Source: Fibrobacter sp. UBA7003 (GTDB lineage: Bacteria; Fibrobacterota; Fibrobacteria; Fibrobacterales; Fibrobacteraceae). From it: a DNA stretch of 64,000 nt. Positions 26,065 through 33,923 of the stretch are shown here, piece after piece. The stretch lies in assembly GCA_002449765.1 (NCBI GenBank), contig DJXN01000012.1:248001-312000 (forward strand), read 5' to 3'. The notes beneath the pieces are model-generated. The model did no database searches, was not told the origin of the DNA, and saw only the letters and a list, made by a program, of their open reading frames with translations. Both the position numbers and the translations under genes were made by a program. The first letter of the stretch is position 1. Each line of letters starts with the position of its first letter.

Positions 26065-27099
26065 TCAGTCCTTGAGACAACGAACAGAAAACCCGTAGTT
26101 CTTATTGCCGTCGTACAGGGCCGCGTAGTCGTAGTTGTAGTACAAGAGCATGTAGTACGCGTAGTTGCTATTGTACTCCGTAGAACTCCAGAAGTACGCG
26201 TCGTAGCCCTCGTTGTCGTAATCCCCACCGTTGTACCTGTAGCCGGCAGGCAACGCCGAGAACCCGAAAGAATCCGTACCGTTGCCGCTTTCGCCTTCAT
26301 CTTCATTCCAGCCGCTAGTGGACTTGAGAGCCGTACCGGCTGTGAAACTGCCGCCCACGGCCGTGAACAGCGTGTTCCATTCCGTGGTGTCCGGCAGGTG
26401 CCAGCCCTCGGGGCAAATGCCGCGTATAGTACCGGTTGGTGAGCATTCCGAACCATAGCCACAGCCCTTGCCGTTTGTACTCCACGTACCAGAACTGTCC
26501 ATCGCCGCGGCCCAGGTGTACAGGCGGCCGTACTTGGCGCAATTGGCCGGATCATTTTCATAGCACCAACTGGTGGAATCGGAGGTGTAACCACTATAGT
26601 TATAGGGAACGCCGGTGTAGGCATAGTTCAGGTTCTCCGCCATCCACACTTGGTCGCCGATGGTCACCGTCTTGTAGGTCTGGCCGTCGCGGGTATCGGT
26701 CAGGGTACCGTAATTGCAATCACCCCCCGGCAATTCGCTACAGGGAGACGCCTCGCCTGTAGCACCGCTCGACTTCGGCGTGACGCTGGAGGAAGACTTC
26801 GCTGAACTGCTCGACTTCGGCGTGACGCTGGAGGAAGACTTCGCTGAACTGCTCGACTTCGGCTGGTCGTAGGACTGGAACCACTCATCTCCGTCACATT
26901 CATAGTTCTCCCCGAGGTCGACCACATAGACCTTCTCGCCGATGACGTCCATGCTGCACTCGTAGGTTTCCAGCTCTGCCTTGTCGGCCACCTCGGCAGG
27001 CAAGCCACCGGACGGGCGCTGGATAAAAGAGTCGTCGTCGCTGCAGGCCACGAGCAGGGCCCCGGAAAAAAGGAACGCCAAGGACAATCTGTTTCGCAT
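26065..27099 (-). CDS. FISUMP-domain lipoprotein 1
   Basis: 344 aa. Lipoprotein signal MRNRLSLAFLFSGALLVACS with lipobox LVAC. Residues about 75-115 are a Ser-rich linker made of a 14-residue unit (KSSSSAKSSSSVTP) repeated. The C-terminal about 210 residues are the Fibrobacter succinogenes major paralogous domain: DTRDGQTYKTVTIGDQVWMA, NLNYAY, RLYTWAAAMD, CPEGWHLPDTTEWN, FSALPAGYRYN and the end GFSVRCLKD. The domain is probably a cell-surface module; its function is unknown. Start has AGGAGG upstream. A 149-bp block is identical to the next gene, a sign of recent exchange. Confidence 0.92.
   Translation of the reverse strand: MRNRLSLAFLFSGALLVACSDDDSFIQRPSGGLPAEVADKAELETYECSMDVIGEKVYVVDLGENYECDGDEWFQSYDQPKSSSSAKSSSSVTPKSSSSAKSSSSVTPKSSGATGEASPCSELPGGDCNYGTLTDTRDGQTYKTVTIGDQVWMAENLNYAYTGVPYNYSGYTSDSTSWCYENDPANCAKYGRLYTWAAAMDSSGTWSTNGKGCGYGSECSPTGTIRGICPEGWHLPDTTEWNTLFTAVGGSFTAGTALKSTSGWNEDEGESGNGTDSFGFSALPAGYRYNGGDYDNEGYDAYFWSSTEYNSNYAYYMLLYYNYDYAALYDGNKNYGFSVRCLKD
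26375..26523. repeat. 149-bp block identical to 27666-27814
   Basis: Reading the two stretches side by side shows no difference over 149 bases; they diverge directly outside. Both encode the same part of the FISUMP domain in neighbouring genes. Confidence 0.9.
26768..26864. repeat. 42-bp tandem repeat, about 2.3 copies, in the FISUMP 1 linker
   Basis: Unit starts (CTCGACTTCGG) fall at 26768, 26810 and 26852, exactly 42 bases apart. Each unit encodes 14 linker residues. Confidence 0.85.
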
Positions 27100-27331
27100 A
27101 CGGGTTTCCTCCTGTTTTTTTACAAAATAGCAATTAAGTTGACATTTCTCGGCACGGGACGCACTAGTTTATCCCGCATCGTCATGCCAGTGGACACACT
27201 TGCCACTACGTGGCTGCGGTGTGACGAGGGTTCTCGACTGCGGGAAGTCGCCATGCGGGTGAATTGCCATGGACCCTATCGCCTTCGGCTCCAGGGTGAC
27301 AGCGGGTGTGTGACGGTCGGCAACCTAGGGG
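27100..27331. other. Intergenic stretch between the two tandem FISUMP genes
   Basis: No gene supported. It holds the promoter and AGGAGG site of FISUMP gene 1 on the left and a repeat copy (27271-27300) on the right. The middle has several short palindromes such as CACTTGCCACTACGTGGC. Confidence 0.55.
27271..27300. repeat. Copy of the dispersed repeat downstream of FISUMP gene 2
   Basis: GGACCCTATCGCC then TTCGGCTCCAGGGTGAC. On the minus strand: GTCACCCTGGAGCC, GAAGGCGATAGGGTCC. An imperfect palindrome matching the 6510 copy in shape. Confidence 0.6.
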
Positions 27332-28423
27332 CTATTCAGCCCCGTCCTTGAGACAACGAACAGAAAACCCGCCGTACTTATATTTGTAGCCCAGGTACGC
27401 GTAGTCGCCGTAGGTGTGCAAGTTCATGCCGTACGCGTTGTGGCTACTGCCCTCCGTAGAACTCCAGAAGTACGCGTCGTAGCCCTCGTAGTTGCAACTC
27501 CCATTGTTGAGCCTGTAGCCGGCAGGCAACGCCGAGAACCCGAAAGCATCCGTGCCGTTGCGGTCATTATACCAGCCACCGGTGGATTTAAGGGCCGTAC
27601 CAGCTCCATGCCACCTATAAGCGTAATCTTCATCCTGCACTCCGCCCACCGCCGAGAACAGCGTATTCCATTCCGTGGTGTCCGGCAGGTGCCAGCCCTC
27701 GGGGCAAATGCCGCGTATAGTACCGGTTGGTGAGCATTCCGAACCATAGCCACAGCCCTTGCCGTTTGTACTCCACGTACCAGAACTGTCCATCGCCGCG
27801 GCCCAGGTGTACAGCCGGCCGTACTTGGAGCAGTAGCTAGCATCATCGCCGTAGCAGTAGCTATTCCCCGTCTCGTAGTTCAGGTTCTCCGCCATCCAGG
27901 TCTGGGTGCCAATGGTCACAGTCTTGTAGGTTTTGTCGTCGCGCAAATCTTTCAGCGTTTTTGCGGTTGCATCGTAAATGCTACCTGCGCTTATGTTTTC
28001 AGAAGAACTGCTTATTGCTCTGACTTCACTACTACTAGATTGCAGGGCTTCGCTTGAAGAGGATTGCTTCGTTTCGTCCGCTGTGACGCTGGATGAAGAT
28101 GTAGCATCGTCATTCAAGGTCCAGTCGCCGTCTACGCACATGTAGGCGTTCTTTTCGTCCTTTATGTAGGCTGTCGCACCCTCGCGCTTGCTGCTGCAAA
28201 CCGGCAAATCGTCAAAAGATTCCGCAACGATGTCGGAATCGGACACAGTATTGTCGCGTGGGGCAAAACTGCTGTCGTCATCCCCGCAGGCGGCAAACAA
28301 CATCGCCATAATAAGCATAAATCCTATCGCCGCAATGCGGCTCCCACCTTGGTGGCCATGCGCACTAGGCAACAAGTTGCCAAGTGCTGTCCGCCAGGAT
28401 GACAGCACAAGAAACTTCTTCAT
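27332..28423 (-). CDS. FISUMP-domain lipoprotein 2, signal peptide enlarged by a repeat insertion
   Basis: 363 aa from the ATG at 28423 (MKKFLVLSSW), which has GGAGG upstream; a TTG 12 bases further out would overlap that site. The signal peptide is odd: 28 residues encoded by an 84-bp repeat (28321-28404) lie between MKKFLVL and the hydrophobic stretch IGFMLIMAMLFAAC with its lipobox. A Ser-rich linker (about residues 110-150) and the FISUMP domain follow (DDKTYKTVTIGTQTWMAENL, RLYTWAAAMD, FSALPAGYRLN, GGFSVRCLKD). It is a close paralog of the gene at 26065 and shares a 149-bp identical block with it. Surface-exposed; role unknown. Confidence 0.9.
   Translation of the reverse strand: MKKFLVLSSWRTALGNLLPSAHGHQGGSRIAAIGFMLIMAMLFAACGDDDSSFAPRDNTVSDSDIVAESFDDLPVCSSKREGATAYIKDEKNAYMCVDGDWTLNDDATSSSSVTADETKQSSSSEALQSSSSEVRAISSSSENISAGSIYDATAKTLKDLRDDKTYKTVTIGTQTWMAENLNYETGNSYCYGDDASYCSKYGRLYTWAAAMDSSGTWSTNGKGCGYGSECSPTGTIRGICPEGWHLPDTTEWNTLFSAVGGVQDEDYAYRWHGAGTALKSTGGWYNDRNGTDAFGFSALPAGYRLNNGSCNYEGYDAYFWSSTEGSSHNAYGMNLHTYGDYAYLGYKYKYGGFSVRCLKDGAE
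27666..27814. repeat. 149-bp block identical to 26375-26523
   Basis: Second member of the identical pair in tandem FISUMP genes; see the entry at 26375. Confidence 0.9.
28321..28404 (-). repeat. 84-bp repeat insertion inside the FISUMP 2 signal-peptide codons
   Basis: On the minus strand it opens TGTCATCCTGG and closes GGCGATAGGAT, the same ends as the intergenic copies at 6510 and 27271. The interior holds extra palindromes (GGCAACTTGTTGCC, CCACCTTGG type). Length is 84 bases, exactly 28 codons, so the frame is kept. Confidence 0.7.
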
Positions 28424-28523
28424 AAACGCCTCCAAACAATATTTATCTAAAGAAAATGTAATTTATTTTCACCCCAAAAAAGCAAAACAAGCCCAAAGCA
28501 TCAACACAAAAGCCGCCCGCACA

Positions 28524-28766
28524 TCACGAACGACTAAATTTTTCACCCGAAAAGAATCCCGAAAGTTCCAGGCCTTCGTCCAGATCGTCAAACCACACGC
28601 CATCGCAATCAACGCGGCAATTCTCCAACTGCTTTCGCGTAGCCTTCCTCAGCGGTTCGTAATCGCGGATAAGTTCCCGCCCGATTCGTCCGTCTTTCAG
28701 TTCGACACAAACAGCGTCTTTCTCAACCCAAAGCCTTTTTACGTCTTTTTCCGTAATTTCGTTCAT
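28524..28766 (-). CDS. DUF2442-like small protein
   Basis: 80 aa, cytoplasmic. EKDAVCVELKDGRIGREL followed by PLRKATRKQLENC and WFDDLDEGLELSGFF is the DUF2442 pattern (a short beta-sheet domain with the WxxLDE(G/D) ending). Its first four bases overlap the end of the RelB-like gene (ATGA), so the two are translated together. DUF2442 proteins are often found beside DUF4160 proteins in toxin-antitoxin-like pairs; pairing with a RelB/DinJ protein is less usual. Whether it acts as a toxin is unknown. Confidence 0.75.
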   Translation of the reverse strand: MNEITEKDVKRLWVEKDAVCVELKDGRIGRELIRDYEPLRKATRKQLENCRVDCDGVWFDDLDEGLELSGFFSGEKFSRS

Positions 28767-29080
28767 CCGTTCGTTCCAAGCCGTTTCTTTCTCTCCGCAC
28801 GGGCAGCCTTGATTTCGGCCTCGATTTCTTCTTCGCTCAAGTTGTCAACGCCATGTTCATGGGCCTGTTTCTGCGCCTCATTAAGGTAGTAAAGCAAATC
28901 ATGACCCTTATATGTCGGAGGAGTTCCCTTCACCTCAAACGGAATTCCGTTTTCGACAAGAGCACGCTTGAAAAAGATACGCACAGCCGTGGGTATATCC
29001 ATCCCAAGGCTTTCAAACAGGTCGGAAACCTGCTTTTTCAAATCTTCTTCAATCCTTATTTGCAAAACCGACATCGGCAT
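28763..29080 (-). CDS. RelB/DinJ-family antitoxin-like protein
   Basis: 105 aa from the ATG at 29080 (MPMSVLQIRIEEDLKKQVSD), which has GGAGG five bases upstream. The ribbon-helix-helix part is ISVQIRIEEDL-like, then SLGMDIPTAVRIFFKRALVE, then NGIPFEV, the DinJ/RelB signature. A helical tail rich in Lys/Glu/Arg follows. The usual partner (YafQ/RelE-type RNase) is missing; a DUF2442 gene overlaps its 3' end instead. A perfect 14-bp inverted repeat about 100 bases upstream (29182-29218) is a likely operator for self-repression. Confidence 0.88.
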   Translation of the reverse strand: MPMSVLQIRIEEDLKKQVSDLFESLGMDIPTAVRIFFKRALVENGIPFEVKGTPPTYKGHDLLYYLNEAQKQAHEHGVDNLSEEEIEAEIKAARAERKKRLGTNG

Positions 29081-29181
29081 AGAGACCTCCTGCACTATCA
29101 TATCAAAATATAGTCAAAATAACTGCAAAAAGCAATACTTTTGCATAGAATCACTATTTTTCGCCCCCCCCTCACCAAAAA

Positions 29182-29218
29182 AATTATACCATTTGATATA
29201 ATACCAAATGGTATAATT
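29182..29218. promoter_or_regulatory. Perfect inverted repeat, candidate operator of the RelB-like/DUF2442 pair
   Basis: AATTATACCATTTG (29182-29195) and its exact complement CAAATGGTATAATT (29205-29218) flank ATATAATAC, which contains a -10-like TATAAT on the plus strand and TATTAT on the minus strand. Ribbon-helix-helix antitoxins bind such palindromes. Confidence 0.65.
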
Positions 29219-29366
29219 TATAAATCTAGGCCGAACTAATTGTAATTTAATATATCCAACACCCATCATTATTCATATCAATTTTGCAATAGTTTCTGCA
29301 TTTTTCATACGAATAACGCAACAAAACTCACAATTTTTGCACCAATAAGGCCAAAATCGTGTTTTT

Positions 29367-29963
29367 TTAGCAATTTAGCATCCACCTATCCAAAAATGCC
29401 ATCTGCTCGGCGGTGTGGAACCAGTGTTCGCCGCCGTTCATTATGGTCAAGGATGCGCCGATTTTCTGGGCGAATTCGCGCATCGTATCTAGCGAGGTCA
29501 AGTTGTCATTCGAGCCGTACAGAATTTTTGTCGGGATGCGCCATTCAATCGGATTTTCTCGCACGTAGCACAGGTATTCCCACGAAAGCGCTTCGCCGAA
29601 ATTCGTCGGCACGGTTTTCTTTTCACGAAGTTCCTCTTCGGAGACCCCCGCCCACTTCATCATGTTGCAAATCAGCTTCTCCAAGTTGACCATCGGCGAA
29701 ATAAAGTACGCCTGTTTGACGGGCTTATTGGCCAGCGCATTCATCGAGAAGAACGCCCCGATGCTATTTGCCACAAGGGTCACTTCGCCGTAGCCCGCCG
29801 AGACGGAATCAAAATAAGCAGGAAATTCCTTCTTGGCGTCCCACGGGGTTTCAGCCTTGTAATCAAACCCGAGAACATCGGCATCAGGGAATAAACCTTT
29901 ATAATGCAGCGCCTCGTCGGCGTTCCCGCCCTTCCCGTGCACGTAAATGACAAGGCTTTTCAT
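29367..29963 (-). CDS. Alpha/beta hydrolase of unknown substrate
   Basis: 198 aa, no signal peptide. The N-terminal SLVIYVHGKGGNADE holds the oxyanion loop. The nucleophile elbow is ANSIGAFF (Ser at about residue 67, with Ala in place of the usual first Gly). The acid is probably the Asp of YGSNDNLTSLD (about 152), and the His is in GGEHWFHTAE (about 178). So the triad is complete. Short members of this fold include esterases and RBBP9/YdeN-like serine hydrolases. It follows the FISUMP gene at 29970 with a 6-base gap and is probably cotranscribed with it. Confidence 0.82.
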   Translation of the reverse strand: MKSLVIYVHGKGGNADEALHYKGLFPDADVLGFDYKAETPWDAKKEFPAYFDSVSAGYGEVTLVANSIGAFFSMNALANKPVKQAYFISPMVNLEKLICNMMKWAGVSEEELREKKTVPTNFGEALSWEYLCYVRENPIEWRIPTKILYGSNDNLTSLDTMREFAQKIGASLTIMNGGEHWFHTAEQMAFLDRWMLNC

Positions 29964-29969
29964 ACCCGG

Positions 29970-31526
29970 CTAGTCCTTGAGGCAACGGACAGAGTAGGCG
30001 TTGACCTTACTGCGGAAGGACAGGTACGCAAGGCCTCCGTCGTAGTCCAAGAACAAGTTGTACGCGTCGTCTTCATCGTCCTCGGTAGAACTCCAGAAGA
30101 ACGCGCTGATGCCAGCCACGCCGATGTTGCCTTCGTAGACCCTGCCGGCAGGCAGCGCGGAAAAGCCCACGCCGTCCGTACCGTTGCCATTATGATACCA
30201 ACCCGTCTGCGACTTGAGAACCTTGCCCGCATTGCTCTGACCACCCACCGCATCAAACAGAATTGCCCACTCGTCACTCGTGGGCAGGTGCCAGCCTTCG
30301 GGGCAAACGCCCTGCACCTTTGCCGGAATCGTACAGGTCTTGCCGTAACCGCAGTCCTGCGGATTGTCGGCATCGGTCGCCAGTTTCACCGAGTCAATCG
30401 CTGCCGCCCAAGTGTAAAGGCGTCCGGCCACGGCGCAGTTTTTAGGTTCTTCATTGCACCAGGACCAATCGTATTTAGCATCGTCAGAACCACCCTGCCC
30501 TGGATCAAAGTTCAAGTTCTCGGCCATCCAGGTCTGGTCTCCTATCTTTACGGTCTTGTAGGTTTGTCCGTCGCGGGAGTCAGTCATGATGCCATAGGCA
30601 ATATCCGGATTGAAGCGACATTCTTTGGGAATATCCCAATTCCACCTATCTTTTTCCCTTTCTTCTTCCAGAAGTTCCGAACAATTCACCTTGTCCTCGC
30701 TACTACTGAAACTTGACTCCGCTTCGCTAGAGCTAGACTGCACATCAGCAGAACTGCTGGACACGCTTGTCGAGCTGGAGCTCGACTGCGGTGTGACGAC
30801 TGAAGAAGACGACTCCGCGACGCTAGACGAGGACTCTGCCAAGCTACTACTGGATTCTTCGCTTGCGCTCAGAATGACGGATGAAGAACTACTCGACTTC
30901 ACCGAACTCGACGAAGCATTGTCCATACTGCTGCTTGACGAACTTTCCGGTTCGCATAAAACCCAGTCACCTTGCTCACACCGTGCATAATAAGTAGGCG
31001 TGTAACCCATCGGCGAATGGGGAACCGAAAACACCATAAACCTCCACGATTGCACCTGACCTTCGTTTTCCGCATCGCATTCCCAATCGTCAGGAGCAAC
31101 ATAAAACTCATCACCTTCCCAACCGTCAGGAGCAGCACGAATCACATCACCTTCCGTTAGATTTTCCGGAGAAGTTGCAGAAGGTCCAGACCACTTACCA
31201 TTTTTACATTTGTAAAATACGGTATTGACTCTATACGTTCCATACAAAGCATCTAACGTTTCTCGGTACTGATACAATAAAAATTTGCCCTCGTACTTTT
31301 TATCACAAGTACGATATTCACTTGGAACAAAGAATTGTTCCGAAGAAGAACTTGAAAAGACCGCCTCAGAAGAAGACGATTCAACTCCCGGATCATCATT
31401 CGGCCCTGCCGATGCAGACGAGCTATCGTCGTCGCCACACGCCGCGAGCGTTAGCGTCAAGGGCAATAAAAAAGCAGCTAGAGATTGCCACGTCGCCTTA
31501 CGGCTCCTCGCAATGACGTTTCGCAT
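29970..31526 (-). CDS. FISUMP-domain lipoprotein 3, with repeat-derived segments in signal and linker
   Basis: 518 aa; ATG at 31526 has AAGGAG five bases upstream. The signal peptide is MRNVIARSRKATWQSLAAFL and runs to lipobox LAAC. Its basic front part is encoded by a dispersed repeat copy (31481-31518). Residues about 35-180 form an extracellular region of unknown kind with Trp/Tyr/Cys-rich motifs. Residues about 195-270 are a long Ser-rich linker that includes VILSASEES, again encoded by a repeat copy (30852-30878). The FISUMP domain takes the last about 200 residues (DSRDGQTYKTVKIGDQTWMA, RLYTWAAAID, CPEGWHLPTSDEW, AYSVRCLKD). Surface protein of unknown function. Confidence 0.9.
   Translation of the reverse strand: MRNVIARSRKATWQSLAAFLLPLTLTLAACGDDDSSSASAGPNDDPGVESSSSEAVFSSSSSEQFFVPSEYRTCDKKYEGKFLLYQYRETLDALYGTYRVNTVFYKCKNGKWSGPSATSPENLTEGDVIRAAPDGWEGDEFYVAPDDWECDAENEGQVQSWRFMVFSVPHSPMGYTPTYYARCEQGDWVLCEPESSSSSSMDNASSSSVKSSSSSSVILSASEESSSSLAESSSSVAESSSSVVTPQSSSSSTSVSSSSADVQSSSSEAESSFSSSEDKVNCSELLEEEREKDRWNWDIPKECRFNPDIAYGIMTDSRDGQTYKTVKIGDQTWMAENLNFDPGQGGSDDAKYDWSWCNEEPKNCAVAGRLYTWAAAIDSVKLATDADNPQDCGYGKTCTIPAKVQGVCPEGWHLPTSDEWAILFDAVGGQSNAGKVLKSQTGWYHNGNGTDGVGFSALPAGRVYEGNIGVAGISAFFWSSTEDDEDDAYNLFLDYDGGLAYLSFRSKVNAYSVRCLKD
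30852..30878 (-). repeat. Dispersed repeat copy inside the FISUMP 3 linker
   Basis: Minus strand: GTCATTCTGAGCGC then AAGCGAAGAATCC. In frame it encodes VILSASEES within the poly-Ser linker. Confidence 0.75.
31481..31518 (-). repeat. Dispersed repeat copy inside the FISUMP 3 signal peptide
   Basis: Minus strand: CGTCATTGCGAGGAGCC then GTAAGGCGACGTGGCAATCTC. The ends ATTGC / GCAAT pair. In frame it encodes VIARSRKATWQS, the basic n-region of the signal peptide. Confidence 0.75.
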
Positions 31527-31605
31527 AAGAACTCCTTCGCCTCAACGGCCTGTTATTTAATAGAAATATAACCTTTCTTACCCCACTTGTCCAGAAGGAG
31601 CGGTT

Positions 31606-32316
31606 TTACCCTTCGAATTTCCAGCCGCAATCGTTGTGGTAAATCATCTGGCGGGTCATGCCGCCGTCGATGCAGATGTTTTCACCGGTGATGAAGCCGG
31701 CCTTGTCGCTCGCGAGATAAAGCACCATGTTCGCGATGTCGAGCGGGTTACCGACGCGGCCTGCGGGCTGCTGTGTGGCATCGGGGCCTTCGTAGGTCTT
31801 GAAATCTGTATCGATCCAGCCCGGCGAAATGGAATTCACGCGCACGCGGCCCGCAAAGCTCACGGCCAGCGCATGGGTGAGCGCTGCAATCCCGCCCTTC
31901 GCCGCCGTATAGCTTTCCGTTTGCGGTTGGCTCATGCGGTCGCGACTCGAGGAAATGTTTATAATACTTGCACCCGGTGCAAAATGCGGAGCGAAAAGTT
32001 TCGCGAGGTAGAACGGGGCCGTCACGCCGACAGCCAGCGCATAGCTGAATTCTTCGTAACTGCATTCGTCAATGCCCTTCATCAGCGGGAGCGCGTTGTT
32101 TACCAGCACATCCACGTGCCCGTACTTTTCGATGACAAAGTTTGCAAATTTTTCGAGGACATCCTTTTTCGACAAGTCCCCAACAAAGCAGGGATTCTCG
32201 CGGATGTCGATGTAGGCGACCTTCGCACCCTCTTTCTCGAATTCACTCACGACGGTAGCGCCAATCCCGTGCGCCCCGCCCGTCACCACGACCACTTTAT
32301 TTTCAAACGATTTCAT
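31606..32316 (-). CDS. Short-chain dehydrogenase/reductase
   Basis: 236 aa, NAD(P)-dependent oxidoreductase of the classical SDR family. Cofactor motif VVVTGGAHGIGATVVSEFEK (about residues 9-28, TGxxxGxG). NNALPL stands for the NNAG motif. Catalytic residues are Ser in IINISSSRDRMSQ and Tyr-x-x-x-Lys in SYTAAKGG (about residues 146-152). PG motif in SISPGWIDTDF, and the usual GFITGENICIDGGMTRQM ending. Substrate cannot be told. The ATG follows a TATATTTT element by 5 bases without a ribosome-binding site, so the mRNA is probably leaderless. Confidence 0.92.
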   Translation of the reverse strand: MKSFENKVVVVTGGAHGIGATVVSEFEKEGAKVAYIDIRENPCFVGDLSKKDVLEKFANFVIEKYGHVDVLVNNALPLMKGIDECSYEEFSYALAVGVTAPFYLAKLFAPHFAPGASIINISSSRDRMSQPQTESYTAAKGGIAALTHALAVSFAGRVRVNSISPGWIDTDFKTYEGPDATQQPAGRVGNPLDIANMVLYLASDKAGFITGENICIDGGMTRQMIYHNDCGWKFEG

Positions 32317-32321
32317 GAGAG

Positions 32322-32329
32322 AAAATATA
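32322..32329 (-). promoter_or_regulatory. -7 element of the SDR gene, leaderless type
   Basis: TATATTTT on the minus strand, 5 bases (CTCTC) before the ATG at 32316. Confidence 0.45.
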
Positions 32330-32430
32330 CACTAAAACACACCGAAGCGCGCGCCCCTGCTTGACGCACGCGCCTTTTTATCCTATTCTTTCCGCAAATG
32401 CTCCAGTTTTTCGATGTCTAAAGGCATAAC

Positions 32431-32664
32431 ATGAATATCACAAAAATAGTTTTAGGCCTTTCTGTTTCCGCAGTTCTTTGCCTTATGGCTTGCGGTGACG
32501 ACAACGGGGTCTCCTGTCAGAAGCCCGTTTATTGCTACAACACAACACTGGGCACTACGGTTTGCGACGAGCGCAAAGAACACCTCATCGAGTTGAGGAA
32601 CGAATTGCTGAAAATGAGCCCATACGAACCCGCGGTAATATTCGAAGACTGCGCGGATAAGTAG
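32431..32664 (+). CDS. Small lipoprotein, unknown function
   Basis: 77 aa. MNITKIVLGLSVSAVLCLMA, then the lipobox Cys (LMAC, about residue 21). The mature part of about 56 residues has five further Cys (CQKP, YCYN, VCDE, DCADK among them), suggesting disulfides, and an amphipathic middle (KEHLIELRNELLKMS). The sequence GDDN right after the lipid Cys is like the FISUMP lipoproteins (CGDDD), perhaps a sorting signal. No family recognised. Convergent with the RelA/SpoT gene, 17 bases apart. Confidence 0.65.
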   Translation: MNITKIVLGLSVSAVLCLMACGDDNGVSCQKPVYCYNTTLGTTVCDERKEHLIELRNELLKMSPYEPAVIFEDCADK

Positions 32665-32681
32665 CGTCGCACCTTCAAGAC

Positions 32682-33671
32682 TTAATCAATCAGATCGTTC
32701 TGGAATCTTGACAGGTGTTCGAACGGCAAGATTTGCCGACCTCTGAACAGCCCGCAGCCATCGTTAATCAATTGGTTGTTGATGGCCTTGAACATGTTCA
32801 CGTCGATTTTCGCAAGGTCAATTCCCTGCAATTTCACCAGGCGTTCATACGCCTCGTCAAAGTAGACGCACTCGCCGCTCGGAATCTGGTCGTGCTTGGA
32901 GCGGCGTTCCTCTTGCGACTTTTCGTAGCCAAAGTGGTTCGCCTCGCCTATCTCGGCATAATCGTCCATGTCCTTCGTACGCAATTGCACTTCCGTGTAG
33001 CAGCGCGCAAGGTTGTCGTAGAACGTGATATGCAATGACTGGTAGCCCGAGCTCCTGGGTGTCGCCACCGAATCATGGTAATACGGCCTCACGGAATCCT
33101 TTAGCAAGTCGGAATGCCCGCTGTCATCCAGGTGCTTGAAAATCTCTGCCGAAAAGCCACGCTCTTCGAGGAACTCGGGCAACGCATTCGCAATCTCGTA
33201 CAGGTATTTCCGTTCCACCTCGCTCCGGTCATCGCCCTTCTTGATATGGCAAACGGGCATCGAGATGACGATGCGGTAGGCAATCAGGTCGCGGAAATTC
33301 AACTTGCTCTTGATCTCGGCTTCGGACGGGAATGCGCCATTCTGCTTGTGATAATTGTAGATAAATTCAAGGATATAGCCGTTGTACTTTTCTTCGGCGC
33401 GAATCAGGGACTTGATGCGACCCTTGAACGTGAACGCAAGGAAGGGATATTCCCTTGTCATGAACTTGTAGAATTCCTTTATGCGCTGGGACTGCGAGGT
33501 CAAGAAGTCGTTGTGTTCCAGCAGTTCGATAATCTGAATCAGGAAATTCGAGTGTGCAAGGTCAATGCTGTTGCGCGTTCCTTTCGCGCTGTTCCTGAGG
33601 TCGTTCGAATACTGGTGAAGAATCTTCAGCACCGTGTTTCCAGAGAACAGATAGTCGTTCAAGCAAATCAT
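32682..33671 (-). CDS. RelA/SpoT-domain protein, possible small alarmone synthetase
   Basis: 329 aa, cytoplasmic. Central region (about residues 75-250) has the nucleotidyltransferase fold of RelA/SpoT: FTFKGRIKSLIRAEEKYNG, then NFRDLIAYRIVISMPV, then SSGYQSLHITFYDNLARCYT, then EVQLRTKDMDDYAEIGEANH. These contain the G-loop-like and (p)ppGpp-synthetase residues, including the Tyr that stacks on GDP (GYQSLH). No HD hydrolase and no TGS/ACT domains are present, so it is not a full Rel. It may make (p)ppGpp or a related nucleotide; some stand-alone members are toxins. No antitoxin gene is visible beside it. GAGG lies before the ATG. Confidence 0.8.
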   Translation of the reverse strand: MICLNDYLFSGNTVLKILHQYSNDLRNSAKGTRNSIDLAHSNFLIQIIELLEHNDFLTSQSQRIKEFYKFMTREYPFLAFTFKGRIKSLIRAEEKYNGYILEFIYNYHKQNGAFPSEAEIKSKLNFRDLIAYRIVISMPVCHIKKGDDRSEVERKYLYEIANALPEFLEERGFSAEIFKHLDDSGHSDLLKDSVRPYYHDSVATPRSSGYQSLHITFYDNLARCYTEVQLRTKDMDDYAEIGEANHFGYEKSQEERRSKHDQIPSGECVYFDEAYERLVKLQGIDLAKIDVNMFKAINNQLINDGCGLFRGRQILPFEHLSRFQNDLID

Positions 33672-33923
33672 CTTTTACCTCGTGAAGCAGAGCTTCATAT
33701 AGGGGTTCACAAGGCGAAATATAAAAACGTTTCCTGTCCGCCACAGCAGATAAAACATCTTCAAAAAATTTATTACAAAACGCTTTACACGGGATGAAAA
33801 GCACAACAAACGCTTTTACATTTTATTCATAAAAATGCATGCAGGTCTGCGAAATAATGTATATTCAAGACAGGACTTATCGTAGTTCTTTATGCGCGGA
33901 AAAAAAATATTTCGTATATACTT
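33672..33923. other. Intergenic stretch between the RelA/SpoT gene and a small membrane-protein gene
   Basis: About 250 AT-rich bases holding the divergent promoters. A minus-strand TATATTTC lies near 33720. No RNA gene or further frame with a ribosome-binding site was seen. Confidence 0.5.

Noticed and set aside
32340..32390. GC-rich hairpin plus T-run as a terminator
   Set aside because: The arms (GCGCGCGCC and CGCACGCGCC) pair poorly and no plus-strand gene lies upstream to be terminated.
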